Positions 8,679-15,804 of a DNA stretch of 64,000 bases are shown one piece after another. Made by a program: the position numbers and the translations under genes. Source of the DNA: Numidum massiliense. GTDB taxonomy: Bacteria > Bacillota > Bacilli > Thermoactinomycetales > Novibacillaceae. Location of the stretch: assembly GCF_001375555.1 (NCBI RefSeq), contig NZ_CTDZ01000009.1, forward strand, positions 2,907,758 through 2,971,757. The letters are read 5' to 3'. Under the pieces are notes generated by a model. It was not told the origin of the DNA, searched no databases, and was given only the letters and a program-made list of their open reading frames with translations. The first letter of the stretch is position 1. The number at the start of each line of letters is the position of its first letter.

Positions 8679-10001
8679 TTACTGACGACTTCCGGCGTTC
8701 ACTTCTTCATCTAACTCCTTGTCTAATTCCTTGTCTAACTCCTCGTTGTGGCGATCCTTCACTGCCCAAACGGCGAGCAAGGAGATGACCGCAGTGAAAA
8801 TAATGTACAACGCCACCGATACATACGAATTATTAAACCGCATCAGCAAAGCGGTTGCAACTAGTGGCGCCGTTCCACCTGCGACAGCTGCACCGATTTG
8901 ATAACCTAAGGTGATTCCCGTGTACCTCACTTGCAGCGAAAATATTTCGGAAAACATTGTTCCTAACACCGCCGTGATCGGCGCCCAAATAATCCCCAAC
9001 CCGATCACCGTCGCCAGTACTAATAGTAACACGGAACCTTGGTGAATCATCCAAAAGTACGGAAACGCATACACGATCATTAAGATGGTCCCCCATACGT
9101 ACAGCGGTTTACGACCGACCTTATCGGACAATTTCCCCATCACTGGAATCAGTATCGTCGTAATAATGGTCGCGATCATCACCGCGTTGAGCGTTACCGT
9201 CTTACTATAATGTAATTGATCCGTCGCATAGGAGACAATAAAGGTGCCAAAAATATAAAAGGGTGCCGTTTCGACCACTTTAGCGCCAATCGCAATAATC
9301 ACTTCCCGCCAGTGATAACGAAACGTGTCGACGATCGGTAGTTTCGATATTTCCCCTTTAGCTTGTGCTTTTTTAAAAGAAGGCGTTTCCTCGATGCCTT
9401 TACGTATCCATAACCCAAAAATGACGAGCAATATACTCAAAATGAAGGGCACCCGCCAGCCCCACATCATAAACGCGTCATTGGGCAATAGCGTCATAAG
9501 CGACAGGGCAAGCGTTCCCATTAACATCCCGATCGTCACACCCATTTGCGGGACACTGCCAAAAAACCCTCTCTTTTCTTTCGGCGCGTATTCGACCGCT
9601 AGCAACAAGGCGCCACCCCACTCGCCGCCTAAACCTAAACCTTGAACAAGACGCAACACAATGAGCAGAACCGGTGCCCAAATGCCGATCGTCTCATAAG
9701 TTGGCAACAAGCCCATCGCGAACGTCGCGCCACCCATCAAACTTAACGTTAACACCAACGTCTTCTTTCTACCAATTTTATCACCGATATGACTAAAAAT
9801 AATGCCTCCAAACGGGCGAATAAAAAACGCCAGCGCAAAGGATGCATACGCATACAATAAACCGAACGTCGGATCATCGCTTACAAAAAAAATCTGGTTG
9901 AATACTAAAGCGGCGACGCTTCCATAAAGAAAGTAATCAAACCATTCAATCGCACTCCCTACTAAACTCGCAATGAGAACTCTGCGGTTGCCTCGATCCA
10001 T
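8679..10001 (-). CDS. MFS transporter, metabolite:H+ symporter (MHS/ProP-ShiA) family
   Basis: 440 aa with about twelve hydrophobic segments. The start region VGSAIEWFDYFLYG and the loop-2 motif GDKIGRKKTLVLTLSLMG are characteristic of MHS symporters for organic acids, betaines or shikimate-like compounds. A second motif, GKLSDKVGRKPLY, marks the C-terminal half. The tail has a charged repeat (ELDKELDKELDEE) produced by a 12-bp DNA repeat. The ATG follows GGAGGAGG with normal spacing. Co-orientation with the cyclodeaminase-family gene suggests uptake of an amino or opine-like acid for that enzyme; this is inference. Confidence 0.9.
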   Translation of the reverse strand: MDRGNRRVLIASLVGSAIEWFDYFLYGSVAALVFNQIFFVSDDPTFGLLYAYASFALAFFIRPFGGIIFSHIGDKIGRKKTLVLTLSLMGGATFAMGLLPTYETIGIWAPVLLIVLRLVQGLGLGGEWGGALLLAVEYAPKEKRGFFGSVPQMGVTIGMLMGTLALSLMTLLPNDAFMMWGWRVPFILSILLVIFGLWIRKGIEETPSFKKAQAKGEISKLPIVDTFRYHWREVIIAIGAKVVETAPFYIFGTFIVSYATDQLHYSKTVTLNAVMIATIITTILIPVMGKLSDKVGRKPLYVWGTILMIVYAFPYFWMIHQGSVLLLVLATVIGLGIIWAPITAVLGTMFSEIFSLQVRYTGITLGYQIGAAVAGGTAPLVATALLMRFNNSYVSVALYIIFTAVISLLAVWAVKDRHNEELDKELDKELDEEVNAGSRQ

Positions 10002-10112
10002 TTGGTGCCTCCTCCCATTCGTGTAAAGTATCTCGTTTGAGGTAAGATTACACTATTTCCTATTAACCAGCAATCTAGCCTAGATTAATCGTGAAAAAAG
10101 AGGGTGACAACT

Positions 10113-10490
10113 TTATTTTGTAATATCTAATTTATAACATAGCGTCAACTGTTGTACGCTCATTTGATCGACTTGTCGATTGTAATTTTTAGCAAAGTTC
10201 ATGTGCTGTGTGTCAATATTTCTCAAGGCACTTACATGCTCACTCGCTTTATCAGCCATTTTGTTTTGAATCGCTTGCACGAGTTTTCCCTGGCTGTCTT
10301 TTGTTTCGTTTTTGATTAGCCGTTCCAGATCGTGTGTCTTTCGGATGAGGTCATCGACGTGATTGTTCAGTGTAACCCCCTTATACGACAGATCCCCGAC
10401 AGTGACGATTTGGAATGTGTCTGTATATTGATACGAGTCTTCCACCTCATGACCCTCCTCTGAAATAACCGCGCTAGCTGTTCTACTCAC
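10113..10490 (-). CDS. Uncharacterised 125-aa protein, last gene of the lipase-like operon
   Basis: I do not recognise this family. It is mostly helical and polar, with no signal peptide or membrane segment. Visible segments include TDTFQIVTVGDLSYKG and the heptad-rich LIRKTHDLERLIKNE. The start codon overlaps the stop of the upstream 642-aa gene by four bases (ATGA type), implying coupled translation and probably a shared function, such as chaperone, partner or immunity protein. The size and helical character would suit a small partner of a larger secreted or toxin-like protein, but no known motif (for example WXG) was found. Confidence 0.75.
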   Translation of the reverse strand: MSRTASAVISEEGHEVEDSYQYTDTFQIVTVGDLSYKGVTLNNHVDDLIRKTHDLERLIKNETKDSQGKLVQAIQNKMADKASEHVSALRNIDTQHMNFAKNYNRQVDQMSVQQLTLCYKLDITK

Positions 10491-12415
10491 GATTTATAGT
10501 CAAAGATCTTAGACACCCGTTCATCTTTCGCAAACAAATCCTCGATGCTCTTCCTCATTTTTTGTATGAGGCGTCGCCCTTCGTTGTTCTGTTTTGAAAT
10601 TTCAGGAATGACACCACCGACTTCAGTCGCATTCAGGCCGGGAAAATAATCGGCGGCCACAATTTTCTCTAACCTACCCGCTTTCGTATGCACACCACTT
10701 CTAAATAGAAGCATCTCTGCTTTCCCTCTATTTTCTGGGTAACTTAGTAGTCCCTGAAAGTTCTTCGGGTCTGCTTCTAAGCTGCTAATTTTATCGGCAA
10801 TGGCTCGCTGCCTGTTCCGATAATCCTCGACAATTTCCCGCGCAAACGTATCGACATACTGTTTTAACATCTCTTCTTTTTCGTCGATAATAGCCATTCC
10901 CTTTTGATACATGCGCACCGCCGAAGATAGGTTCACTTGAATCGACTCGCCACCGGATCCACCCTTAATGAGGAGCAAATCGTCGCCGTCATACGCCCTC
11001 CCTTTTTTTCGTCCAATGGCGTTCAGCATTTCTTCAATCCCGTGACTTTCGACGATGGTGGAGACCTTCTCAAAGACACCTTTGAGTCGCCCTTGTCGCT
11101 TTTCGACATCCTTCCACAGTTTGCGGAGTTGAATAAGAGCCGCGGTTGCTGCCGCCGCCTTATTTCCACCTTTAGCATGATCGACCTTAGCTACAATCCG
11201 ATAAAACTCGTCCAAATCTTTTTCAAGTGCCTTCAAATCTCCAATCACTTCTTTTTTTTCCGCGTCATCGATTAATCCTTCTTTAACGAGTACGTCAAAT
11301 ATTCCATCTAAGTTTTTCGTTAAATGCTTGATGAAAGCACGGACTCCATACGATCTTCGGTGAACGTTTCGAATCAATCTGGGGAGCATTGCTGCAGCTA
11401 CGGGTGTATGTAAACCTAACTGCGTTAAATTCCTTACTTGCTCTATGTCGACTCCTGTTGCTTGCCATACGGCTGCTTCTAGTCCTCCTTCACGATAGGC
11501 ATCCCCATACCGCGCAAAGTAGGATTGAATCTTGCGGATTTCCTCCTCCGGTATTTGTTCCGTGTATTTACGAAGACTGTTAAAGGCCGGATTTGTTTCC
11601 ACATACTCAACTTCGCCAACTTCAAAGAAGCCCGCCCCAGCCAAGCTTGCTGCAAACAGCGGGTCTTGTAGCGATATCATGTTGTATATTTCGTCTGTGA
11701 CGCCTTTGTTTTTGTAGTATTCTTCGGCGAATTTCTTGACTTCGGCGGCGGGAAGTTTGTTGATGGCGTCGAGATCCCTAGGGTTGATGTTAAACCTTTT
11801 GGATAACCTGTATCTGAAATCGGGGTCAAAATTCCACAATTGATTAAAGTTGGGCTTTGCTCCGTTTACACCGTACAATTTATCAAAGTATATTTTACCA
11901 TCTCGACTACCAACCAAGCGTACATTTGTATTATTGTTTTCCGCAAGAGAGTGTCCTAAGCCAATTGTCAGGATTTGTTTACCATCTGGGTTGACTGCTT
12001 TTATGACATTGTCATAAAATGCAAGGGCATCTCTGTATTGTCTATTATCCTTCCCGGGAAAAATCCCCAATAGATTATACAGCCAATCTTCTAGTGACGT
12101 CGAGCCTTGCGAGACAATGTACAATTGGTTGATTTTTCGATCCTTATGATGAAAATGAATGGCGGTACCAATGTAACTCGATTTAATAAGCGGGTCCATT
12201 TCCCCTTTTTCGTTCCATTCGCCTAACGTACCAGATTTAATAATGTCAAAACCAGCTGGAACTTCTTTTCCTGTTTCCTCAAAGTAAATTCGCCTAATTT
12301 CCTTTTTTATCGTCTTATCATCCAGATTATCTTCCTTAATCCGATACTCCAATTGTATAATACGTAACCTTAGCTCTTCTGTGTTAAGAATCTCTTTATT
12401 TACCACGTCTTTCAC
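10487..12415 (-). CDS. Uncharacterised 642-aa protein with lipase-like N-terminal segment
   Basis: Residues about 60-180 resemble a lipase-type alpha/beta-hydrolase half: a strand, QLYIVSQGSTSLEDWLYNLLG, then TIGLGHSLAENNNTNVRLVG, where GHSLA matches the nucleophile elbow GxSxx. This is like uncharacterised Bacillus proteins that begin with a lipase-like domain (DUF6792-type, from memory). Residues about 330-640 are long charged helices likely to form coiled coils (VEKRQGRLKGVFEKVS, IIDEKEEMLKQYVDTFA). There is no signal peptide. It lies between a lipoprotein gene 12 bases upstream and a small protein overlapping its stop. Function is not established; a secreted effector or surface enzyme is possible, but catalysis is unproven because Asp and His partners could not be assigned. 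Confidence 0.72.
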   Translation of the reverse strand: MKDVVNKEILNTEELRLRIIQLEYRIKEDNLDDKTIKKEIRRIYFEETGKEVPAGFDIIKSGTLGEWNEKGEMDPLIKSSYIGTAIHFHHKDRKINQLYIVSQGSTSLEDWLYNLLGIFPGKDNRQYRDALAFYDNVIKAVNPDGKQILTIGLGHSLAENNNTNVRLVGSRDGKIYFDKLYGVNGAKPNFNQLWNFDPDFRYRLSKRFNINPRDLDAINKLPAAEVKKFAEEYYKNKGVTDEIYNMISLQDPLFAASLAGAGFFEVGEVEYVETNPAFNSLRKYTEQIPEEEIRKIQSYFARYGDAYREGGLEAAVWQATGVDIEQVRNLTQLGLHTPVAAAMLPRLIRNVHRRSYGVRAFIKHLTKNLDGIFDVLVKEGLIDDAEKKEVIGDLKALEKDLDEFYRIVAKVDHAKGGNKAAAATAALIQLRKLWKDVEKRQGRLKGVFEKVSTIVESHGIEEMLNAIGRKKGRAYDGDDLLLIKGGSGGESIQVNLSSAVRMYQKGMAIIDEKEEMLKQYVDTFAREIVEDYRNRQRAIADKISSLEADPKNFQGLLSYPENRGKAEMLLFRSGVHTKAGRLEKIVAADYFPGLNATEVGGVIPEISKQNNEGRRLIQKMRKSIEDLFAKDERVSKIFDYKS

Positions 12416-12427
12416 TCCTTCTTCAAG

Positions 12428-13078
12428 TTATTTCTCTATAAAAGTAATGGATTCCATAAGTATTCTAGCCTGTTCTTCTTCTTTCCTCACATCTAAATGA
12501 CAAGTTTTTTTTGCATCTAGGCAAGTTACACTATAAAAAAATCTAATCCCCTGGTTACTTTCTTTAGATTTAATAAAACCAAAGAAATTATACGCTGTAT
12601 CCTCTTTGTGATCCGAAAGAAATTCATTGTTACCTATGTACATTATCTTTTGTCCTACTTCCCTCTTTTTGAATTCACCATTGTAATGAGCCTCACTTCG
12701 AAAACTATCTAACTGACTGTCTATTAGATTAACTGTTCCACTGAAATGATATTCTATTCTTACATAGTAAGTTACATTTTTTTCTTCGCCTCCAAAATCA
12801 ATCGTTTCAAAAAATTTATCCGGTGCCGAATACCCTCTCTCAGATAACTTAGCCCCCTCCGGAAACAACATCGTATAACCATTCACCCCCGAGCGAAATA
12901 AATAATACCCTTCCTTCACAGGCTCCGTTGAATCCATAAACTTTCTTGTGAATTCGTCCTGAAACGCTGTCACTTGTGGCAATTTCTCGAGAGGTAACGA
13001 TTGTGGGTCTTTACTCATTTGACAACCTCCTGTCATCAATAAGAGACATAAAAGGAAAATGGACACACCTCGCTTCAA
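12428..13078 (-). CDS. Predicted lipoprotein, first gene of the lipase-like operon
   Basis: About 216 aa. The TTG start at 13078 is preferred: GGAAGGAG lies eight bases upstream and the product begins MKRGVSIFLLCLLLMTGGCQ, a lipoprotein signal peptide with Cys at about residue 19. The mature part is beta-rich (VTYYVRIEYHFSGTVNLID, NYNFFGFIKS-like segments) and has Cys residues near the end (VTCLDAKKTCHLDV). I do not recognise the family. It precedes the lipase-like gene by 12 bases and is probably anchored on the outer face of the membrane, possibly holding or sensing the operon's partner proteins. Confidence 0.75.
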   Translation of the reverse strand: MKRGVSIFLLCLLLMTGGCQMSKDPQSLPLEKLPQVTAFQDEFTRKFMDSTEPVKEGYYLFRSGVNGYTMLFPEGAKLSERGYSAPDKFFETIDFGGEEKNVTYYVRIEYHFSGTVNLIDSQLDSFRSEAHYNGEFKKREVGQKIMYIGNNEFLSDHKEDTAYNFFGFIKSKESNQGIRFFYSVTCLDAKKTCHLDVRKEEEQARILMESITFIEK

Positions 13079-13468
13079 AAAGACAACTCCTTCCGCTCCT
13101 CTTATCACCCAATGTTATGTACTATTATCAAACGCGATGGTCGATCGGAAAAAGGTGCCGCTCCCTCGCACCAGACCCAAACAGACGGTCATCGTCAAAA
13201 AAACGTGGGATCGATTCATCTGGTCGACTATGTAACAAGTTTAGATGTGTACGACCAAAAATTGTTTCGGTAACACTTCCATTTGGTTATGCAAAAAAAA
13301 GTAACGAAAAACGTCCGTGTTTCGATTACGGGGGGAGGTTTTTCGTTAGGAGGACAATTCGACAACTGTCCTCCTAACAGATTGCTAAGCGTTCACCAAC
13401 ACCCACCAAGTGGACTTTAACATTAGGCATTAGCACCATAAATAAATGCTAATGGGCGGACCAGTCTG
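13079..13468. other. Intergenic region with two strong hairpins
   Basis: No gene is supported here. A perfect 12-bp stem pairs 13345-13356 with 13367-13378 (GTTAGGAGGACA and its complement, 10-base loop). An 8-bp stem pairs 13428-13435 with 13447-13454 just downstream of the peptide gene. Neither has a clear T-tract, so the terminator role is uncertain. A short plus-strand ORF near 13137 lacks a ribosome site and was not called. Confidence 0.5.
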
Positions 13469-13594
13469 TTACTTGCCGTCTTGTTGAATGTGCACTTCCA
13501 TGCCGTGCGCCGGAGGATTTCTCGTAGCAGCAAACGAGGTCATTGGCAATACCAAGAGCGCAGTAGCGATGATTGCAGCAATAAGTTTTTTCAT
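13469..13594 (-). CDS. Phr-like quorum-sensing prepropeptide (41 aa)
   Basis: A short gene. It begins MKKLIAAIIATALLVLP, a clear Sec signal peptide, with a probable cleavage site after MTSFA; the remaining C-terminal tail starts ATRNPPAHGMEV and ends QQDGK. AAGGAGGAAACGTT supplies a strong ribosome site inside the end of the upstream HTH-TPR gene, and its ATG overlaps that gene's TGA. Size, export signal and coupling to a TPR regulator are the defining features of Phr/NprX/PapR-type signalling peptides, which are exported, trimmed, re-imported by Opp and bound by the regulator. The active segment is probably a 5-8 residue piece of the tail, around RNPPAHG; the exact boundaries are inference. 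Confidence 0.82.
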   Translation of the reverse strand: MKKLIAAIIATALLVLPMTSFAATRNPPAHGMEVHIQQDGK

Positions 13595-14925
13595 AACGTT
13601 TCCTCCTTGCGAATTAAAGATTCTACCTGATACATATGTTCGGCTTCCTGCAGAAATGATTCTCTGTTGCCTGTTCGCTCGTAATAATTCGCCAAAACAA
13701 AGTGGAAGTCCTTCTTTTTGTTGAACAACTTACTTCTTTCCGCCAGTCGAATCCCTTCTGCACAGACCGATGTTATTTCCGAAGAACTTTGCTCCAAAGC
13801 GATGTTAGCCTGCAACAGGAGAATTGGTAAATACTCCGATGTGTAATCGAACTTTTGTGCTAATTCAGCAGCCCTGTTAGCATATTCCGTTGCCTTCTCG
13901 TATTCTCCCATTGCAAGATAAACTTCTCCATATGAACAATAAAGAAGTGCACGCTGCTGTTCATCTTTCCTCTCTTTACACAATCTGTACGAGAGGTCGT
14001 AGCAGTGCAACGCTTGTGCGTACGCTTTGTTACGATAAAGCGCATCGCCCAAATTAAGGTACAAGACACTTCCAAGCCACGGATCGGCGTAGTGTATGCG
14101 CTGTAAATGAATCGCATGCTGAAACACTTCTGCAGCCTGGACGTATAGATGCTGGCCAGACAAGATTAGCCCCTCGGCGTTGTATGTCAATAAATAACAT
14201 TTCATGTCATGAGCCAGCTCGCACTTTGGACGAGCCTCCATTACATATTTATAAGCTTGGCCATACTGCTCTAGATGCAAGGAATAGCTCGCTTTATTAT
14301 ACAGCACACGACCTTCAATATGCTTTTCATCACCTTCTTTCTGAAAGGCGTCGAGCGCCATGTCGGCGTATTCGATCGCCTTCTCGTAATCCTGATCAGC
14401 TAGCGCAGCCGTTACGGACAAGTTGTAGTACGCCTCGGCTGCAAGGTTATTCAATTCAGTAAGCGAATGTTCGCGAAGGTGCCGCAACACTTCGTGGAAC
14501 GCATTTGTTGCCCGCTCCCACTGACCCTGTTTTCGCAAAACAACACCTTTCAGAAGTTGTGTGGTCGTCGCGTACAGCGGGTAGTCGGCCAACTTGCCGT
14601 CTTTTTCTAAAGCGCTTACTTCGTGACGTGCTTCAGTAAGCAAATCGTGCTCAGCCAAGTGTCTGACGGTGGCTACCATTTGCTTGAGGCGTTCTTCGTC
14701 CTCTCCCGTTTTTTTCAACATTTGCTCAACCAGTTCGTCCGTCAAGCCAAGTTGTTCACGGATGTAGGTAACCTTCTCACTAGCGAGGTTACCGGTGATG
14801 CCACGTTCGATGTTGCTAATTGTCGGGACGGAGACACTATCGTTAGCCAAGTCGTTCAAAGTAAGCCCCATGTCCTTGCGACGTTTACGGATGAGTGAAC
14901 CTAACGTAATCGGATCAAGCACCAC
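13591..14925 (-). CDS. RRNPP-type HTH/TPR transcriptional regulator
   Basis: About 444 aa from the preferred GTG at 14925, which follows GGGGGT; an ATG at 14952 has no ribosome site. An N-terminal XRE helix-turn-helix (ITLGSLIRKRRKDMGLTLND, then SVPTISNIERG) is followed by about nine TPR-like repeats, for example YDLSYRLCKERKDEQQR and GEYEKATEYANRAAELAQ. This architecture is that of PlcR, NprR, PrgX and AimR-type peptide receptors (Rap has the TPRs without DNA binding). The start of the signalling peptide gene overlaps its stop codon. It likely binds DNA and switches conformation when the re-imported peptide binds the TPR groove. Probable targets include its own promoter and perhaps the lipoprotein operon downstream. 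Confidence 0.9.
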   Translation of the reverse strand: MVLDPITLGSLIRKRRKDMGLTLNDLANDSVSVPTISNIERGITGNLASEKVTYIREQLGLTDELVEQMLKKTGEDEERLKQMVATVRHLAEHDLLTEARHEVSALEKDGKLADYPLYATTTQLLKGVVLRKQGQWERATNAFHEVLRHLREHSLTELNNLAAEAYYNLSVTAALADQDYEKAIEYADMALDAFQKEGDEKHIEGRVLYNKASYSLHLEQYGQAYKYVMEARPKCELAHDMKCYLLTYNAEGLILSGQHLYVQAAEVFQHAIHLQRIHYADPWLGSVLYLNLGDALYRNKAYAQALHCYDLSYRLCKERKDEQQRALLYCSYGEVYLAMGEYEKATEYANRAAELAQKFDYTSEYLPILLLQANIALEQSSSEITSVCAEGIRLAERSKLFNKKKDFHFVLANYYERTGNRESFLQEAEHMYQVESLIRKEETL

Positions 14926-14961
14926 AGTAAAATAACCCCCATTCTGCGACAAAAAATATTG

Positions 14962-14984
14962 TTACTAGAACTATTCGATAGTAA
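14962..14984. promoter_or_regulatory. Possible operator dyad upstream of the RRNPP regulator
   Basis: TTACTA and TAGTAA form an inverted repeat around an 11-base spacer, overlapping a weak minus-strand -10-like TACTAT. The position suits an autoregulatory site, but the dyad is short and AT-rich. Confidence 0.3.
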
Positions 14985-15224
14985 TCTGCTAATTCCTGCT
15001 GCTAACGAAAAAAATTTTGAGTCTTTTTTTGTGCTTCTTCGCTATTATGTATGTTTAACCCTTGTTCAGGCTACATTGACTGATTAGCTTATAACCGCAA
15101 AAAAAGGTAAGTGGTCGTTTACGTAAAATTCCGTAGGGGTAAAGTAAATGCCTTAGGCTGTTGTCAGAATCGCAGCTTGGATTCTGCGATACGCGCAAAA
15201 GCTGATGCACATCCATAACCCGTC

Positions 15225-15317
15225 ATGCTCTATATGAAGTATGGTGAACGACCGGCGAAAGAAGTAATCGATGAACTCGGAGAAGAAGTGTTGCCGGAAT
15301 TTCCGGTTATTGATTAA
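15225..15317 (+). pseudogene. C-terminal remnant, possibly of a luciferase-like monooxygenase
   Basis: Thirty codons (MLYMKYGERPAKEVIDEL, then EEVLPEF) read in frame to a stop, resembling the tail of LLM-class flavin monooxygenases (a GxRP helix followed by a final VLPxF). There is no ribosome site and the upstream frame is closed. It is probably a decayed gene end; the family assignment is weak. Confidence 0.35.
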
Positions 15318-15359
15318 ATAACAGATCGTTGCCCCCCTCTTCTTTAAAGAGGGTAGGAT

Positions 15360-15506
15360 TTAACAGTATTTGAAGCGTTATCATTGATAATCGCATTCGG
15401 CGCTTTAGTTGCCGTACGGTTAGATGAGCGAGAAAAAAGACCGCCCTTGTACAAAGGTATGCGGTCTATCCGTGAAACCCCTGAGCCTGCCACCCTTGTA
15501 GGGTAA
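15360..15506 (+). pseudogene. Degenerate holin-like type I toxin (copy 1)
   Basis: The frame reads TVFEALSLIIAFGALVAVRL, which is the core of the small hydrophobic Hol_Tox/TxpA-BsrG family. The initiator position is TTA instead of ATG or TTG, six bases after AGAGGG, and the usual stop after the membrane segment is lost, so the frame runs 20-odd codons further through the terminator stem of the antisense RNA. Initiation at the TTG at 15384 would give a truncated peptide. It is probably inactive, though the antisense gene opposite looks intact. The family acts by damaging the membrane when the antisense RNA is depleted. Confidence 0.6.
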
Positions 15507-15642
15507 GCCTATTGTACGTGACCGTAGGTGTTCCTGCACCTGCAGTCTTTCTCAGTGCATGCAATAACTTGGAAAGCTATTCCCGATCCCCATGCACGCC
15601 TTGCTTTGTTTGGTTGCGCCTAATCTAACCATCCACTCTTCT
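15433..15642 (-). ncRNA. Candidate antisense antitoxin RNA (RatA-like), about 210 nt
   Basis: A minus-strand promoter (TTGTTT at 15676-15671, 16-base spacer, TATTAT at 15654-15649) and a minus-strand intrinsic terminator (AGACCGC at 15467-15461 paired with GCGGTCT at 15444-15438, then T6) bound a transcript opposite the 3' part of the toxin frame. The layout is like txpA/ratA and bsrG/SR4. Blocks around ATTGTACGTGACCGTAGGTG are conserved in a second copy near 21.2 kb. The transcript ends are predicted from motifs only. Confidence 0.6.
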
Positions 15643-15648
15643 ACTTCG

Positions 15649-15676
15649 ATAATACCACAATAGTGAATCAAAACAA
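15649..15676 (-). promoter_or_regulatory. Predicted promoter of the antisense RNA
   Basis: TTGTTT and TATTAT on the minus strand with 16-base spacing. The surrounding CACAATAGTGAATCAAAA block recurs in copy 2, consistent with a functional site. Confidence 0.5.
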
Positions 15677-15700
15677 ACACCGAATATGTTCTCATTAACC

Positions 15701-15724
15701 TTTGGCAACAATGACATTGCCAAA
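15701..15724. promoter_or_regulatory. Probable MtlR operator upstream of mtlA
   Basis: Perfect palindrome TTTGGCAA-N8-TTGCCAAA immediately upstream of and overlapping the -35 box. MtlR activators bind dyads at this position in Bacillus and Geobacillus; the match of sequence type (TTG/CAA ends) and location supports the assignment. Confidence 0.65.
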
Positions 15725-15745
15725 TTGATAGTATCTTTTTATTGT
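15717..15745 (+). promoter_or_regulatory. Predicted mtlA promoter
   Basis: TTGCCA at 15717-15722, 17-base spacer, TATTGT at 15740-15745. The -35 is part of the right arm of the palindrome, as expected for a contact between activator and RNA polymerase. Confidence 0.55.
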
Positions 15746-15804
15746 TGTTTCCATACAGCAGTCCTAAGATGAAGGTAAGGAACTTAAAAGAGAGGTGCTA
15801 CAAA

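Noticed and set aside
12976..13377. Longer plus-strand frames beside the lipoprotein gene
   Set aside because: They run antisense through the lipoprotein start and the hairpin region; no initiation signals.
13488..13724. 78-codon plus-strand frame opposite the peptide gene
   Set aside because: Antisense to the regulator's 3' end and the Phr-like gene, with no ribosome site; the minus-strand gene has a strong one and a signal peptide.
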